Part shown: positions 13,657 through 27,332 of the stretch, in pieces
Layout of the letters: every line of letters begins with the position of its first letter
Position numbering within the stretch: the first letter of the stretch is position 1
From: Calliopsis andreniformis
Taxonomy: Eukaryota > Arthropoda > Insecta > Hymenoptera > Andrenidae
DNA: 64,000 bases
Assembly: GCF_051401765.1 (NCBI RefSeq)
Contig: NW_027480463.1
Coordinates: 62,001 to 126,000, forward strand
Direction of reading: 5' to 3'
Position numbers and translations under genes: made by a program
Notes under the pieces: generated by a model
Databases searched by the model: none
What the model saw: the letters and a program-made list of their open reading frames with translations, nothing else
Told to the model about the DNA's origin: nothing

Positions 13657-14604
13657 AAACCTCAATCCTCAATCGTCAAGCCTCAATCCTTAATCCTCAA
13701 TCCTCAGTCCGCAAACCTCAATCCTGAAACCTCAATCCTCAGTACTCAACCTTCAGACTTCAGACCTCAACAATCAGTTGTCAATCCTCAATCCTCAATA
13801 GAATATCATCAATTCACAGTTTTCAATACTAAATTCTCAATCTGCAATCTTCGAATCTCTATCCACAAACATCAATCCTCACACTCAACCCTCAACACTC
13901 AGTCCCCAATCCTCAATCTTCAATCCTCTATCCTCTACCCTCATTCCTCAATCCTCAATCCTCAATCCTCAATCCTCAATACTCAATCTTCAATCCTCAA
14001 CCCTCAGTCCTTATCCTCAATTCTCAATTCTCAATCCTCAACCCTCAATCCTCAATCTTCAATCCCATATTATCAATTTTCAATCCTAGATCCTGAATCC
14101 CCAATCCTCAATCCTTAATCCTCAATCTTCAATCTTCAAATCTCCATCCACAAACATCAATTCTCATCACTCAACCCTCAACACTCAGTCCCCAATCCTC
14201 AATCTTCAATCCTCAATCCTCAATCCTCAATCCTCAATCCTCAACCTTCAATCCTCAATACTCAATCTTCAATCCTCAATCCTCAATACTCAATCCTCAA
14301 TCCTCATTCTTCAATCCTCAATACCCAATCCTCAATCTTTAATCCTCAATCCTCAATACTCAATCCTCAATCATCAATACTCAATCCTCAATCTTCAATC
14401 TTCAAATCTCCATCCACAAACATCAATCCTCATCTCTCAATCCTCAACACTCAGTCCTTAATATTCAAACCTCAACCCTCAATCCTCAATCTTCAATCCT
14501 CAATACTCAATCTTCAATCCTCAATCGTCAATTCTCAATCTTCAATCCTCAATCCTCAATCCTCAATCTTCAATCCTCTATACTCAATCTTCAATCCTCA
14601 ATCC
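13655..14604 (+). repeat. Segment G between the F copies (0.95 kb)
   Basis: This spacer separates the two F copies and recurs at 18371-19320 (offset 4716). From about 13739 onward it also matches the start of module E at 20743 and 24163. It begins with the AGACTTCAGACC block at 13755 and a family II landmark at 13811. It also contains two headless copies of the family II tail (CTCCATCCACAAACATC) near 14130 and 14405. Confidence 0.85.
14130..14195 (+). repeat. Headless landmark II tail (type copy)
   Basis: CTTCAAATCTCCATCCACAA with the following AACATCAATTCTCATC and CAACACTCAGTCC appears here without the landmark head or the AATTCACAG core. Similar detached tails lie near 14405, 18210, 18850, 19120, 19360, 21140, 21405, 21645, 23415, 24555, 24825, 25065, 27475, 27715, 39200, 40340, 40610, 40850, 43265 and 43505. 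All read CTCCATCC (CTCCATCCGC near 40858), whereas full landmark II copies read CTCTATCC, so the tails form their own subfamily. Confidence 0.7.
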
Positions 14605-17600
14605 TCAATGTTCAATCCTCAATACCCAATCCTCAATCTTCAATCCTCAATCCTCAATCCTCAATCCTCAATTCTCAATCCTCAATCCTCAGTCCTCAGT
14701 CCTCAAACCTCAATCCTCAACCCTCAGCTCTCATCGTCAATTCTCAATCCTCAATCCTCAATCCTCAATCCTCAGTCCTCAATCCTCAATCTTCAATCCT
14801 CAATACTCAATCTTCAACCCTCAATCCTCAATCCTCAATCCTCAATCCTCAATCCTCAATCCTCAATCACCAATCCTCAATCTTCAATCCTGAATACTCA
14901 ATCTTTAATCATCAATCCTCAATCCTCACTCTTCAATCTTCAATCCTCAATCCTGAATCCTCAATCGTCAATCCTCAATCCTCAATCCTCAATCCTCAAT
15001 CTTCAATCCTCAATACTCAATCTTCAATCCTCAATCCTCAATCCTCAATCCTCAGTCCTTATTCTTCAATCCTCGATACCCAATCCACAATCTTCAATCC
15101 TCAATCCTCAATCCCCAATTCTCAATCCTCAATCCTCAATCCTCAGACTTCAAACATCAATACTCAACCCTCAGTCCTCGTCCTCAATCCACAACCCTCA
15201 AGCCTCAATCCTCAATCTTCAATCATCAATATTCAAACTTCAATCCACAATCCTCAGTCCTCGATCCTCAATCCTCAATCCTCAATGTTCAATCCTCAAT
15301 ACCCAATCCTCAATCTTCAATCCTCAATCCTCAATCCTCAATCCTCAATTCTCAATTCTCAATCTTCAATCCTCAATCCTCAATCCTCAATCCTCAATCC
15401 TCAATAATCAATCCTCAACCATTAATCCTCAATCCTCAATACTCAATCCTCAATCCTGAATCCTCAATCCTCAATACTCAACCATCGACCCTCAATTCTC
15501 AATACTCAATAGAATATCCCGAATTCTCAGGATTCAATGCTCAAACCTCAAACCTCAAACCTCAGCCCTCATCCTCAATCCTCAATACTCAATCCTCAAT
15601 CCTCAACCCTCAATCCTCAACACTCAATCTTCAATCCTCAATCCTCAATCCTCAATCCTCAATCCTCAATCCTCAACCCTCAGTCATCAATCCTCAACCT
15701 TCAAAACTCAATCCTCAATCCTCAATCCTCAAACCTCAATCCTCAATCCTCAATCTTCAATCCTCAATACTCAACTTTCAATCCTCAATCCTCAATCCTC
15801 AATCCCCATTCTTCAATCCTCAGTCCTCAATACTCAACCCTCAATCCTCAATCCTCAATCCTCAATCATCAATTCTCAATCTTCAACACCCAACCCTCAA
15901 TCCTCAATCCTCAATCCTCAATCCTCAATCATCAATCCTCAATCTTCAATCCTCAATCCTCAATCCTCAATCCTCAATCCTCAATCCTCAATCATCAATC
16001 CTCAATCTTCAATCCTCAATACTCAATCTTTAATCATCAATCCTCAATCCTCAATCTTCAATCTTCAATCCTCAATCCTGAATCCTCAATCGTCAATCCT
16101 CAATCCTCAATCCTCAATCCTCAATCCTCAATCCTCAATCCTCAACCCTCAGTCATCAATCCTCAACCTTCAAAACTCAATCCTCAATCCTCAATCCTCA
16201 AACCTCAATCCTCAATCCTCAATTTCAATCCTCAATACTCAACTTTCAATCCTCAATCCTCAATCCTCAATCCTCAATCCCCATTCTTCAATCCTCAGTC
16301 CTCAATACTCAACCCTCAATCCTCAATCCTCAATCCTGAATCATCAATTCTCAATCTTCAACACCCAACCCTCAATCCTCAATCCTCAATCCTCAATCCT
16401 CAATCATCAATCCTCAATCTTCAATCCTCAATCCTCAATCCTCAATCCTCAATACTCAATCCTCAATCCTCAATCATCAATCCTCAATCTTCAATCCTCA
16501 ATACTCAATCTTTAATCATCAATCCTCAATCCTCAATCTTCAATCTTCAATCCTCAATCCTGAATCCTCAATCGTCAATCCTCAATCCTCAATCCTCAAT
16601 CCTCAATCTTCAATCCTCAATACTTATTCTTCAATCCTCAATCCTCAATCCTCAATCCCCAGTCCTCATTCTTCAATCCTCGATACCCAATCCTCAATCT
16701 TCAATCCTCAATCCTCAATCCCCAATTCTCAATCCTCAATCCTCAATCCTCAGACTTCAAACATCAATACTCAACCCTCAGTCCTCGTCCTCAATCCACA
16801 ACCCTCAATCCTCAATCCTCAATCTTCAATCATCAATATTCAATCTTCAATCCACAATCCTCAGTCCTCGATCCTCAATCCTCAATACTCAATGTTCAAT
16901 CCTCAATACCCAATCCTCAATCTTCAATCCTCAATCCTCAATCCTCAATCCTCAATTCTCAATTCTCAATCTTCACTCCTCAATCTTCAATCCTCAATCC
17001 TCAATCCTCAATCCTCAATCCTCAATCATCAATCCTCAATCCTCAATACTCAATCCTCAATCCTGAATCCTCAATCCTCAATACTCAACCATCAACCCTC
17101 AATTCTCAATACTCAATAGAATATCCTGAATTCTCAGGATTCAATACTCAAACCTCAAACCTCAAACCTCAGCCCTCATCCTCAATCCTCAATACTCAAT
17201 CCTCAACCCTCAACCCTCAATCCTCAACACTCAATCTTCAATCCTCAATCCTCAATCCTCAATCCTCAATCCTCAATCCTCAATCCTCAGTCTTCAATCC
17301 TCAACCTTCAAAACTCAATTCTCAATCCTCAATCCTCAAACCTCAATCCTCAATCCTCAATCTTCAATCCTTAATACTCAACTTTCAATCCTCAATCCTC
17401 AATCCTCAATCCTCAATCCCCATTCTTCAATCTTCAATACCCAATCCTCAATCTTCAATCCTCAATCCTCAATCCTCAATTCTCAATCCTCAATCCTCAA
17501 TCCTCAGACCTCAAACATCAATACCCAACCCTCAGTACTCGTGCTCAATCCACAGCCCTCAATCCTCAATCCTCAATCTTCAATCATCAATATTCAATCT

Positions 17601-18134
17601 TCAGTCCTCAATCCTCAGTCCTCAATCCTCAATCCTCAATCCTCAACGTTCACTCCGCAATACCCAATCCTCAATCGTCAATCCTCAATCGTCAATCCTC
17701 AATCCTCAATGCTCAATCCTCAATCCTCAATCCTCAATCCTCAATCCCAAATCCTCAGTCCTCAAACCTCAATCCTGAATCCTCAATCCTGAATCCTCTA
17801 TCTTCAGACCTAAGTCCTCAACAATCAGTTTTCAATTCACAATCCTCAATAGAATATCATCAATTCACAGTTCTCAATACTCAATACTCAATCTGCAATC
17901 TTTAAACCTCTATCCACAAACATCAATTCTCATAACTCAACCCTCAACACTCAGTCCCCAATCCTCAATCTTCAATCCTCAATCCTCAATCCTCAATCCT
18001 CAATCCTCAATCCTCAATCTTCAATCCTCAATACTCAATCATCAATCCTCAATACTCAATCCTCAATCCTCAACCCTCAATCGTCAGTCTTCAAACCTCT
18101 ATACTCAATCTTCAATCCTCAATCCTCAATCTTC
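14591..18134 (+). repeat. Module F, copy 2
   Basis: This is a near-identical copy of 10113-13656. It includes the same one-mismatch family I landmark (15516), the perfect one (17123) and the family II block (17862). On the right the match breaks off inside the heptamer run after CTTCAA at about 18134. Copy 1 continues into segment G there, while copy 2 enters a short patchwork before reaching its own copy of G. Confidence 0.9.
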
Positions 18135-18370
18135 AATCCCATATTATCAATTTTCAATCCTAGATCCTGAATCCCCAATCCTCAATCCTTAATCCTCAAT
18201 CTTCAATCTTCAAATCTCCATCCACAAACATCAATTCTCATCACTCAACCCTCAACACTCAGTCCCCAATCCTCAATCTTCAATCCTCAGTCCTCAATCC
18301 TCAATCCTCAATCCTCAACGTTCACTCCGCAATACCCAATCCTCAATCGTCAATCCTCAATCCTCAATCT
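18135..18370 (+). repeat. Mosaic patch joining F copy 2 to segment G
   Basis: These 236 bases are assembled from two pieces found elsewhere nearby. The first part, to about 18290, matches 14061-14215 (offset 4074), including the ATCCCATATTATC block and a headless family II tail. The second part, about 18280-18360, matches the run near 13140-13215, including the rare ACGTTCACTCCGC block. After that the sequence continues as 13655 onward. The patch looks like the product of several template switches between heptamer runs. Confidence 0.8.
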
Positions 18371-18454
18371 TCAAACCTCAATCCTCAATCGTCAAGCCTC
18401 AATCCTTAATCCTCAATCCTCAGTCCGCAAACCTCAATCCTGAAACCTCAATCC

Positions 18455-20742
18455 TCAGTACTCAACCTTCAGACTTCAGACCTCAACAATCAGTTGTCAA
18501 TCCTCAATCCTCAATAGAATATCATCAATTCACAGTTTTCAATACTAAATTCTCAATCTGCAATCTTCGAATCTCTATCCACAAACATCAATCCTCACAC
18601 TCAACCCTCAACACTCAGTCCCCAATCCTCAATCTTCAATCCTCTATCCTCTACCCTCATTCCTCAATCCTCAATCCTCAATCCTCAATCCTCAATACTC
18701 AATCTTCAATCCTCAACCCTCAGTCCTTATCCTCAATTCTCAATTCTCAATCCTCAACCCTCAATCCTCAATCTTCAATCCCATATTATCAATTTTCAAT
18801 CCTAGATCCTGAATCCCCAATCCTCAATCCTTAATCCTCAATCTTCAATCTTCAAATCTCCATCCACAAACATCAATTCTCATCACTCAACCCTCAACAC
18901 TCAGTCCCCAATCCTCAATCTTCAATCCTCAATCCTCAATCCTCAATCCTCAATCCTCAACCTTCAATCCTCAATACTCAATCTTCAATCCTCAATCCTC
19001 AATACTCAATCCTCAATCCTCATTCTTCAATCCTCAATACCCAATCCTCAATCTTTAATCCTCAATCCTCAATACTCAATCCTCAATCATCAATACTCAA
19101 TCCTCAATCTTCAATCTTCAAATCTCCATCCACAAACATCAATCCTCATCTCTCAATCCTCAACACTCAGTCCTTAATATTCAAACCTCAACCCTCAATC
19201 CTCAATCTTCAATCCTCAATACTCAATCTTCAATCCTCAATCGTCAATTCTCAATCTTCAATCCTCAATCCTCAATCCTCAATCTTCAATCCTCTATACT
19301 CAATCTTCAATCCTCAATACTCAATCCTCAATCATCAATACTCAATCCTCAATCTTCAAATCTCCATCCACAAACATCAATTCTCATCTCTCAATCCTCA
19401 ACACTCAGTCCTTAATATTCAAACCTCAATCCTCAATCCTCAATCTTCAATCCTCAATACTCAATCTTCGATCCTCAATCGTCAATTCTCAATCTTCAAT
19501 CCTCAACCCTCAATCCTCAATCCTCAATATTCAATCCTCAATACTCAATATTCAATCCTCAATCCGCAATCATCAATCCTCAATCCACAATCCTCAGTCA
19601 TCAATCCTCAATCTTCAATACTCAGTCGTCAATCCTCAGTCCACAATCCTCGATCCTCAATCCTCGTATCTCAAACCTCAATCCTCGTATCTCAAACCTC
19701 AATCCTCAACCCTCAGTCCCCATCCTCAATTCTCAATTCTCAACCATCAATCCTCAACCCTCTATCTTCAATCCTCAATAATCAATCTCCAATCCTAGAT
19801 CCCCAGTCCCCAATCCTCAATCCTTAATCCTCAATCTTCAATCCTCAATACCCAGTCCTCAATCTTCAATCCTCAATGCTCAATCCTCAATCCTCAATCC
19901 TCAGTCTTCAATCCTTAATCCTCAATCCGTAATCCTCAATCCTAAATCCTCAATCATCAATCCTCAATCTTCAATACTCAATCCTCAATCCTCAATCCTG
20001 AATCCCCAATACTAAAGAATCAATCCTCAATTCTCAATACTCAATAGAACATCCTGAATTCTCAGGATTCAATACTCAAACCTCAAACCTCAAACCTCAG
20101 CCATCATCCTCAATCCTCAATCCTCAATCGTCAATCCTCAACCTTCAATCCTCCACACTCAACCTTCAACCCACAATCCTCAATCCTCAATCTTCAATCC
20201 GCAATCCTCCACCCTCAGTCATCAATCCTCAACCTTCGATACTCAATCCTCAATCCTCAATCCTCAATCCTCAATCCTCAGTCCTCATTCCTCACACCTC
20301 AATCCTCAAACCTCAGTCCTCATCCTCAATTCTCAATCCTCAACCCTCAATCCTCAAACCACAACCCTCAACTGTCTGTCCTCGTCCTCAATCCTCAACC
20401 CTCAATCCTCAATCCTCAATCTTCAATCATCAATACCCAATCTTCAATCCTCAATCCTCAATCCTCAATCCTCATTCCTCAAACCTCAATCCTCAGACCT
20501 CAAATATCAATACTCAACCCTCAGTCCTCGTCCTCAATCCACAACCCTCAATCCTCAATCCTCAATCTTGCATCATCAATATTCAATCTTCAGCCCTCAA
20601 TCCTCAATCCTCAATCCTCAACCCTCAGCCGTCATCCTCAATCCTCAACCCTTATTCCTCAGTCCTCAAACTTCAATCCTCAAGCCTCAATCCTCAATCC
20701 TCAATCCTCAGTCCTCAAACCTCAATCCTGAATCCTCAATCC
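18455..20742 (+). repeat. Module E, higher-order unit 1 (2288 bp)
   Basis: The AGACTTCAGACC block at 18471 recurs at 20759, giving a 2288-bp period, and the CTCGTATC pair near 19663 recurs at 21951 with the same offset. The unit contains a family II landmark at 18527, three headless family II tails near 18850, 19120 and 19360, and a family I landmark at 20051 whose head reads GAACATCC instead of GAATATCC. The period is not a multiple of 7 because of the 6-base units and landmark blocks inside. Confidence 0.88.
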
Positions 20743-23079
20743 TCAGTCCTCAACCTTCAGACTTCAGACCTCAACAATCAGTTGTCAATCCTCAATCCTC
20801 AATAGAATATCATCAATTCACAGTTTTCAATACTAAATTCTCAATCTGCAATCTTCGAATCTCTATCCACAAACATCAATCCTCACACTCAACCCTCAAC
20901 ACTCAGTCCCCAATCCTCAATCTTCAATCCTCTATCCTCTACCCTCATTCCTCAATCCTCAATCCTCAATCCTCAATCCTCAATACTCAATCTTCAATCC
21001 TCAACCCTCAGTCCTTATCCTCAATTCTCAATTCTCAATCCTCAATCCTCAATCCTCAATCTTCAATCCCATATTATCAATTTTCAATCCTAGATCCTGA
21101 ATCCCCAATCCTCAATCCTTAATCCTCAATCTTCAATCTTCAAATCTCCATCCACAAACATCAATTCTCATCACTCAACCCTCAACACTCAGTCCCCAAT
21201 CCTCAATCTTCAATCCTCAATCCTCAATCCTCAATCCTCAATCCTCAACCTTCAATCCTCAATACTCAATCTTCAATCCTCAATCCTCAATACTCAATCC
21301 TCAATCCTCATTCTTCAATCCTCAATACCCAATCCTCAATCTTTAATCCTCAATCCTCAATACTCAATCCTCAATCATCAATACTCAATCCTCAATTTTC
21401 AATCTTCAAATCTCCATCCACAAACATCAATCCTCATCTCTCAATCCTCAACACTCAGTCCTTAATATTCAAACCTCAACCCTCAATCCTCAATCTTCGA
21501 TCCTCAATACTCAATCTTCAATCCTCAATCGTCAATTCTCAATCTTCAATCCTCAATCCTCAATCCTCAATCTTCAATCCTCTATACTCAATCTTCAATC
21601 CTCAATACTCAATCCTCAATCATCAATACTCAATCCTGAATCTTCAAATCTCCATCCACAAACATCAATTCTCATCTCTCAATCCTCAACACTCAGTCCT
21701 TAATATTCAAACCTCAATCCTCAATCCTCAATCTTCAATCCTCAATACTCAATCTTCGATCCTCAATCGTCAATTCTCAATCTTCAATCCTCAACCCTCA
21801 ATCCTCAATCCTCAATATTCAATCCTCAATACTCAATATTCAATCCTCAATCCGCAATCATCAATCCTCAATCCACAATCCTCAGTCATCAATCCTCAAT
21901 CTTCAATACTCAGTCGTCAATCCTCAGTCCACAATCCTCGATCCTCAATCCTCGTATCTCAAACCTCAATCCTCGTATCTCAAACCTCAATCCTCAACCC
22001 TCAGTCCCCATCCTCAATTCTCAATTCTCAACCATCAATCCTCAACCCTCTATCTTCAATCCTCAATAATCAATCTCCAATCCTAGATCCCCAGTCCCCA
22101 ATCCTCAATCCTTAATCCTCAATCTTCAATCCTCAATACCCAGTCCTCAATCTTCAATCCTCAATGCTCAATCCTCAATCCTCAATCCTCAGTCCTCAAT
22201 CCTCAATCCTCAATCCGTAATCCTCAATCCTAAATCCTCAATCATCAATCCTCAATCTTCAATACTCAATCCTCAATCCTCAATCCTGAATCCCCAATAC
22301 TAAAGAATCAATCCTCAATTCTCAATACTCAATAGAACATCCTGAATTCTCAGGATTCAATACTCAAACCTCAAACCTCAAACCTCAGCCATCATCCTCA
22401 ATCCTCAATCCTCAATCGTCAATCCTCAACCTTCAATCCTCCACACTCAACCTTCAACCCACAATCCTCAATCCTCAATCTTCAATCCGCAATCCTCCAC
22501 CCTCAGTCATCAATCCTCAACCTTCGATACTCAATCCTCAATCCTCAATCCTCAATCCTCAATCCTCAGTCCTCATTCCTCACACCTCAATCCTCAAACC
22601 TCAGTCCTCATCGTCAATTCTCAATCCTCAACCCTCAATCCTCAAACCACAACCCTCAACTGTCTGTCCTCGTCCTCAATCCTCAACCCTCAATCCTCAA
22701 TCCTCAATCTTCAATCATCAATACTCAATCTTCAATCCTCAATCCTCAATCCTCAATCCTCATTCCTCAAACCTCAATCCTCAGACCTCAAATATCAATA
22801 CTCAACCCTCAGTCCTGGTCCTCAATCCACAACCCTCAATCCTCAATCCTCAATCTTGCATCATCAATATTCAATCTTCAGCCCTCAATCCTCAATCCTC
22901 TATCTTCAATCCTCAATCCTCAATCCTCTATCTTCAATCCTCAATCCTCAATCCTCAACCCTCAGCCCTCATCCTCAATCCTCAACCCTTATTCCTCAGT
23001 CCTCAAACTTCAATCCTCAAGCCTCAATCCTCAATCCTCAATCCTCAGTCCTCAAACCTCAATCCTGAATCCTCAATCC
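20743..23079 (+). repeat. Module E, higher-order unit 2 (2337 bp)
   Basis: This is a tandem copy of the preceding unit. It is 49 bases (seven heptamers) longer because of an extra run with CTCTATCTTC near 22890-22940. The family I landmark is at 22339 and family II at 20815. A third unit starts at 23080, with AGACTTCAGACC at 23096 and a mutated family II landmark at 23152 (AAATCACAG for AATTCACAG), but its match soon stops. Confidence 0.87.
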
Positions 23080-24162
23080 TCAGTCCTCAACCTTCAGACT
23101 TCAGACCTCAACAATCAGTTGTCAATCCTCAATCCTCAATAGAATATCATCAAATCACAGTTTTCAATACTAAATTCTCAATCTGCAATCTTCGAATCTC
23201 TATCCACAAACATCAATCCTCATCACTCAACCCTCAACACTCAGTCCCCAATCCTCAATATTCAATCCGCTATCCTCAATCCTCAATCCTCAATCCTCAA
23301 TCCTCAATCCTCAATCCTCAATCCTCAATCCTCAATCTTCAATCCTCAATACTCAATCTTCAATCCTCAATACTCAATCCTCAATCCTCAATCCTCAATC
23401 CTCAATCTTCAATCTTCAAATCTCCATCCACAAACATCAATTCTCATCTCTCAATCCTCAACACTCAGTCCTTAATATTCAATCCTCAATCCTCAATCCT
23501 CAATCTTCAATCCTCAATACTCAATCATCAATCCTCAATCTTCAATACTCAATCCTCAATCCTCAATCCTCAATCCTCAATGCTCAACCATCAATCGTCA
23601 ATTCTCAATACTCAATAGAATATCCTGAATTCTCAGGATTCAATACTCAAAACTCAAACCTCAAACCTCAGCCCTCATCCTCAATCCTCAATACTCAATC
23701 CTCAAACCTCAACCCTCAATCCTCAACACTCAATCTTCAATCCTCAATCCCCAATCCTCAATCCTCAGTCCTCATTCTTCAATCATCAATACCCAATCCT
23801 CAATCTTCAATCCTCAATCCTCAATTCTCAATCCTAAATCCTCAACCCTCAATCCTCAATCCTCAATCGTCAGTCTTCAATCCTCAATCCTCAATCTTCA
23901 ATCCTCAATCCTCAATACTCAATCCTCAATCCTCATTCTGCAATCCTCAATACCCAAACCTCAATCTTCAATCCTCGATCCTCAATCCTTAATTCTCAAC
24001 CCTCAATCCTCAGTCCTCAGCCCTCAATCCTCAATCCTCAACCTTCAGCCCTCATCCTGGATCCTCAATCCTCAATCTTCAAACCTCAATCCTCAATCGT
24101 CAAGCGTCAATCCTTAATCCTCAATCCTCAGTCCGCAAACCTCAATCCTGAAACCTCAATCC
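23080..24162. repeat. Broken third E unit and intervening heptamers
   Basis: After about 200 bases of E-like start the sequence leaves the E order. It contains a headless family II tail near 23410, a perfect family I landmark at 23622, and runs of plain CAATCCT. The part from 23395 onward is copied at 39183. The AGACTTCAGACC block returns at 24179, 1083 bases after the previous one. I see nothing here except repeat units. Confidence 0.75.
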
Positions 24163-26243
24163 TCAGTACTCAACCTTCAGACTTCAGACCTCAACAATCA
24201 GTTGTCAATCCTCAATCCTCAATAGAATATCATCAATTCACAGTTTTCAATACTAAATTCTCAATCTGCAATCTTCGAATCTCTATCCACAAACATCAAT
24301 CCTCACACTCAACCCTCAACACTCAGTCCCCAATCCTCAATCTTCAATCCTCTATCCTCTACCCTCATTCCTCAATCCTCAATCCTCAATCCTCAATCCT
24401 CAATAATCAATCTTCAATCCTCAACCCTCAGTCCTTATCCTCAATTCTCAATTCTCAATCCTCAATCCTCAATCCTCAATCTTCAATCCCATATTATCAA
24501 TTTTCAATCCTAGATCCTGAATCCCCAATCCTCAATCCTTAATCCTCAATCTTCAATCTTCAAATCTCCATCCACAAACATCAATTCTCATCACTCAACC
24601 CTCAACACTCAGTCCCCAATCCTCAATCTTCAATCCTCAATCCTCAATCCTCAATCCTCAATCCTCAACCTTCAATCCTCAATACTCAATCTTCAATCCT
24701 CAATCCTCAATACTCAATCCTCAATCCTCATTCTTCAATCCTCAATACCCAATCCTCAATCTTTAATCCTCAATCCTCAATACTCAATCCTCAATCATCA
24801 ATACTCAATCCTCAATCTTCAATCTTCAAATCTCCATCCACAAACATCAATCCTCATCTCTCAATCCTCAACACTCAGTCCTTAATATACAAACCTCAAC
24901 CCTCAATCCTCAATCTTCAATCCTCAATACTCAATCTTCAATCCTCAATCGTCAATTCTCAATCTTCAATCCTCAATCCTCAATCCTCAATCTTCAATCC
25001 TCAATACTCAATCTTCAATCCTCAATACTCAATCCTCAATCATCAATACTCAATCCTCAATCTTCAAATCTCCATCCACAAACATCAATTCTCATCTCTC
25101 AATCCTCAACACTCAGTCCTTAATATTCAAACCTCAATCCTCAATCCTCAATCTTCAATCCTCAATACTCAATCTTCGATCCTCAATCGTCAATTCTCAA
25201 TCTTCAATCCTCAACCCTCAATCCTCAATCCTCAATATTCAATCCTCAATACTCAATATTCAATCCTCAATCCGCAATCATCAATCCTCAATCCACAATC
25301 CTCAGTCATCAATCCTCAATCTTCAATACTCAGTCGTCAATCCTCAGTCCACAATCCTCGATCCTCAATCCTCGTATCTCAAACCTCAATCCTCGTATCT
25401 CAAACCTCAATCCTCAACCCTCAGTCCCCATCCACAATTCTCAATTCTCAACCATCAATCCTCAACCCTCTATCTTCAATCCTCAATAATCAATCTCCAA
25501 TCCTAGATCCCCAGTCCCCAATCCTCAATCATTAATCCTCAATCTTCAATCCTCAATACCCAGTCCTCAATCTTCAATCCTCAATGCTCAATCCTCAATC
25601 CTCAATCCTCAGTCCTCAATCCTCAATCCTCAATCCGTAATCCTCAATCCTAAATCCTCAATCATCAATCCTCAATCTTCAATACTCAATCCTCAATCCT
25701 CAATCCTGAATCCCCAATACTAAAGAATCAATCCTCAATTCTCAATACTCAATAGAACATCCTGAATTCTCAGGATTCAATACTCAAACCTCAAACCTCA
25801 AACCTCAGCCATCATCCTCAATCCTCAATCCTCAATCGTCAATCCTCAACCTTCAATCCTCCACACTCAACCTTCAACCCACAATCCTCAATCCTCAATC
25901 TTCAATCCGCAATCCTCCACCCTCAGTCATCAATCCTCAACCTTCGATACTCAATCCTCAATCCTCAATCCTCAATCCTCAATCCTCAGTCCTCATTCCT
26001 CACACCTCAATCCTCAAACCTCAGTCCTCATCCTCAATTCTCAATCCTCAACCCTCAATCCTCAAACCACAACCCTCAACTGTCTGTCCTCGTCCTCAAT
26101 CCTCAACCCTCAATCCTCAATCCTCAATCTTCAATCATCAATACTCAATCTTCAATCCTCAATCCTCAATCCTCAATCCTCATTCCTCAAACCTCAATCC
26201 TCAGACCTCAAATATCAATACTCAACCCTCAGTCCTCGTCCTC
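24163..26243 (+). repeat. Module E, copy 3
   Basis: It matches unit 2 at offset 3420 (20743-22823), including the CTCGTATC pair at 25371 and the family I landmark at 25759. The match ends where CGTCCTCAATCC of units 1 and 2 is replaced by CGTCCTCATCGTC. Its larger part also belongs to the 2651-bp tandem pair that starts at about 24682. A copy of the whole is found at 39951-42031. Confidence 0.85.
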
Positions 26244-27332
26244 ATCGTCAATCCTCAAACCTCAATCCTCAATCCTCAATCGTCAATCCTCAATCCTCAA
26301 TCTTCAGTCCACAATACTCAACCTTCAATCCTCAATCCTCAATCCTCAAACCTCAATATTCAATCCTCAATACTCAATTTTCAATACTCAATCCGCAATC
26401 ATCAATCCTCAGTCCTCAATCCTCAATCCTCAATATTCAACACACAACCCTCAACCGTCAATCCTCAATACTCAACCATCAATCCTCAATTCTCAATACT
26501 CAATAGAATACCCTGAATACTCATCGTTCAATACTCAATCCACAAAAATCAATAATCAAATCTCAACCCTCAAACATCAATTCTCAACACTCAATCCTCA
26601 ACACTCAGTCCTCTCTCTTCAATCCTCCATCCTCAATCCTCAATCCTCAATCTTCAATCCTCAATACTCAATATTCAATCCTCAATCCTAAGTCCTCAAA
26701 CCTCAATTCTGAATCCTCAATCCTGAATCCTCAATCTTCAGCCCTCAGTCCTCGACAGTCCATTGTCAATCCTCAATCCTCAATAGAATATCCTCAATTC
26801 ACAGTTTTCAATACTCGATACTCAATCTGCAATCTTGAAATCTCTATCCACAAACATTAATTCTCATCACTCAACCCTCAACACACAGTCCCCAATCCTC
26901 AATATTCAATCCTCAATCCTCAATCCTCAACCCTCAGCCCTCATCCTCAATCCTCAACCCATATTCCTCAGTCCTCAACCTTCAATCCTCAATACTCAAT
27001 TTTCAATTCTCAATCCTCAATGCTCAATCTTCGATCATCAATACTCAATCATCAATCCTCAATTCTCAATCCTCAATCCTCAATCCTCAATCCTCAATCG
27101 TCAGTCTTCAATCCTCAATACTCAATATTCAATCCTCAATCCTGGATCCTCAATCCTCAATCCTCATTCTTCAATCCTCAATACCCAATCCTCAATCTTC
27201 AATCCTCTATCCTCTATCATCAATTCTCAATACTCAATCCTCAGACCTCAGTCCTCAAACCTCAATCCTCAACCCTCAGCCCTCATCCTCAATCCTCAAT
27301 CCTCAACCTAAATCCTCAATCTTCAATCCTCA
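24682..27332 (+). repeat. 2651-bp higher-order unit, copy 1
   Basis: Many marks repeat exactly 2651 bases later: the CTCGTATC pair (25371 and 28022), family I (25759 and 28410), family III (26501 and 29152) and family II (26796 and 29447). The two copies abut directly, so this is a true tandem duplication of an already composite unit holding most of module E and the start of module D. Confidence 0.88.
26501..26640 (+). repeat. Landmark III block (type copy)
   Basis: The head CAATAGAATACCCTGAATAC is followed by CATCGTTCAATAC, CAATCCACAAAAATCAATAA, CAAACATCAATTCTCAACAC and CCTCTCTCTTC. Copies start at 5450, 26501, 29152, 30737, 31597, 42289, 44941, 51008, 52000, 53585, 54445, 56372 and 63233. 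A more diverged form, with GAATTCGCATCGTAC after the head, starts at 4488, 38816, 50081 and 62271. A TATTCAACACACAACC block often lies 60-100 bases upstream. Confidence 0.85.
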
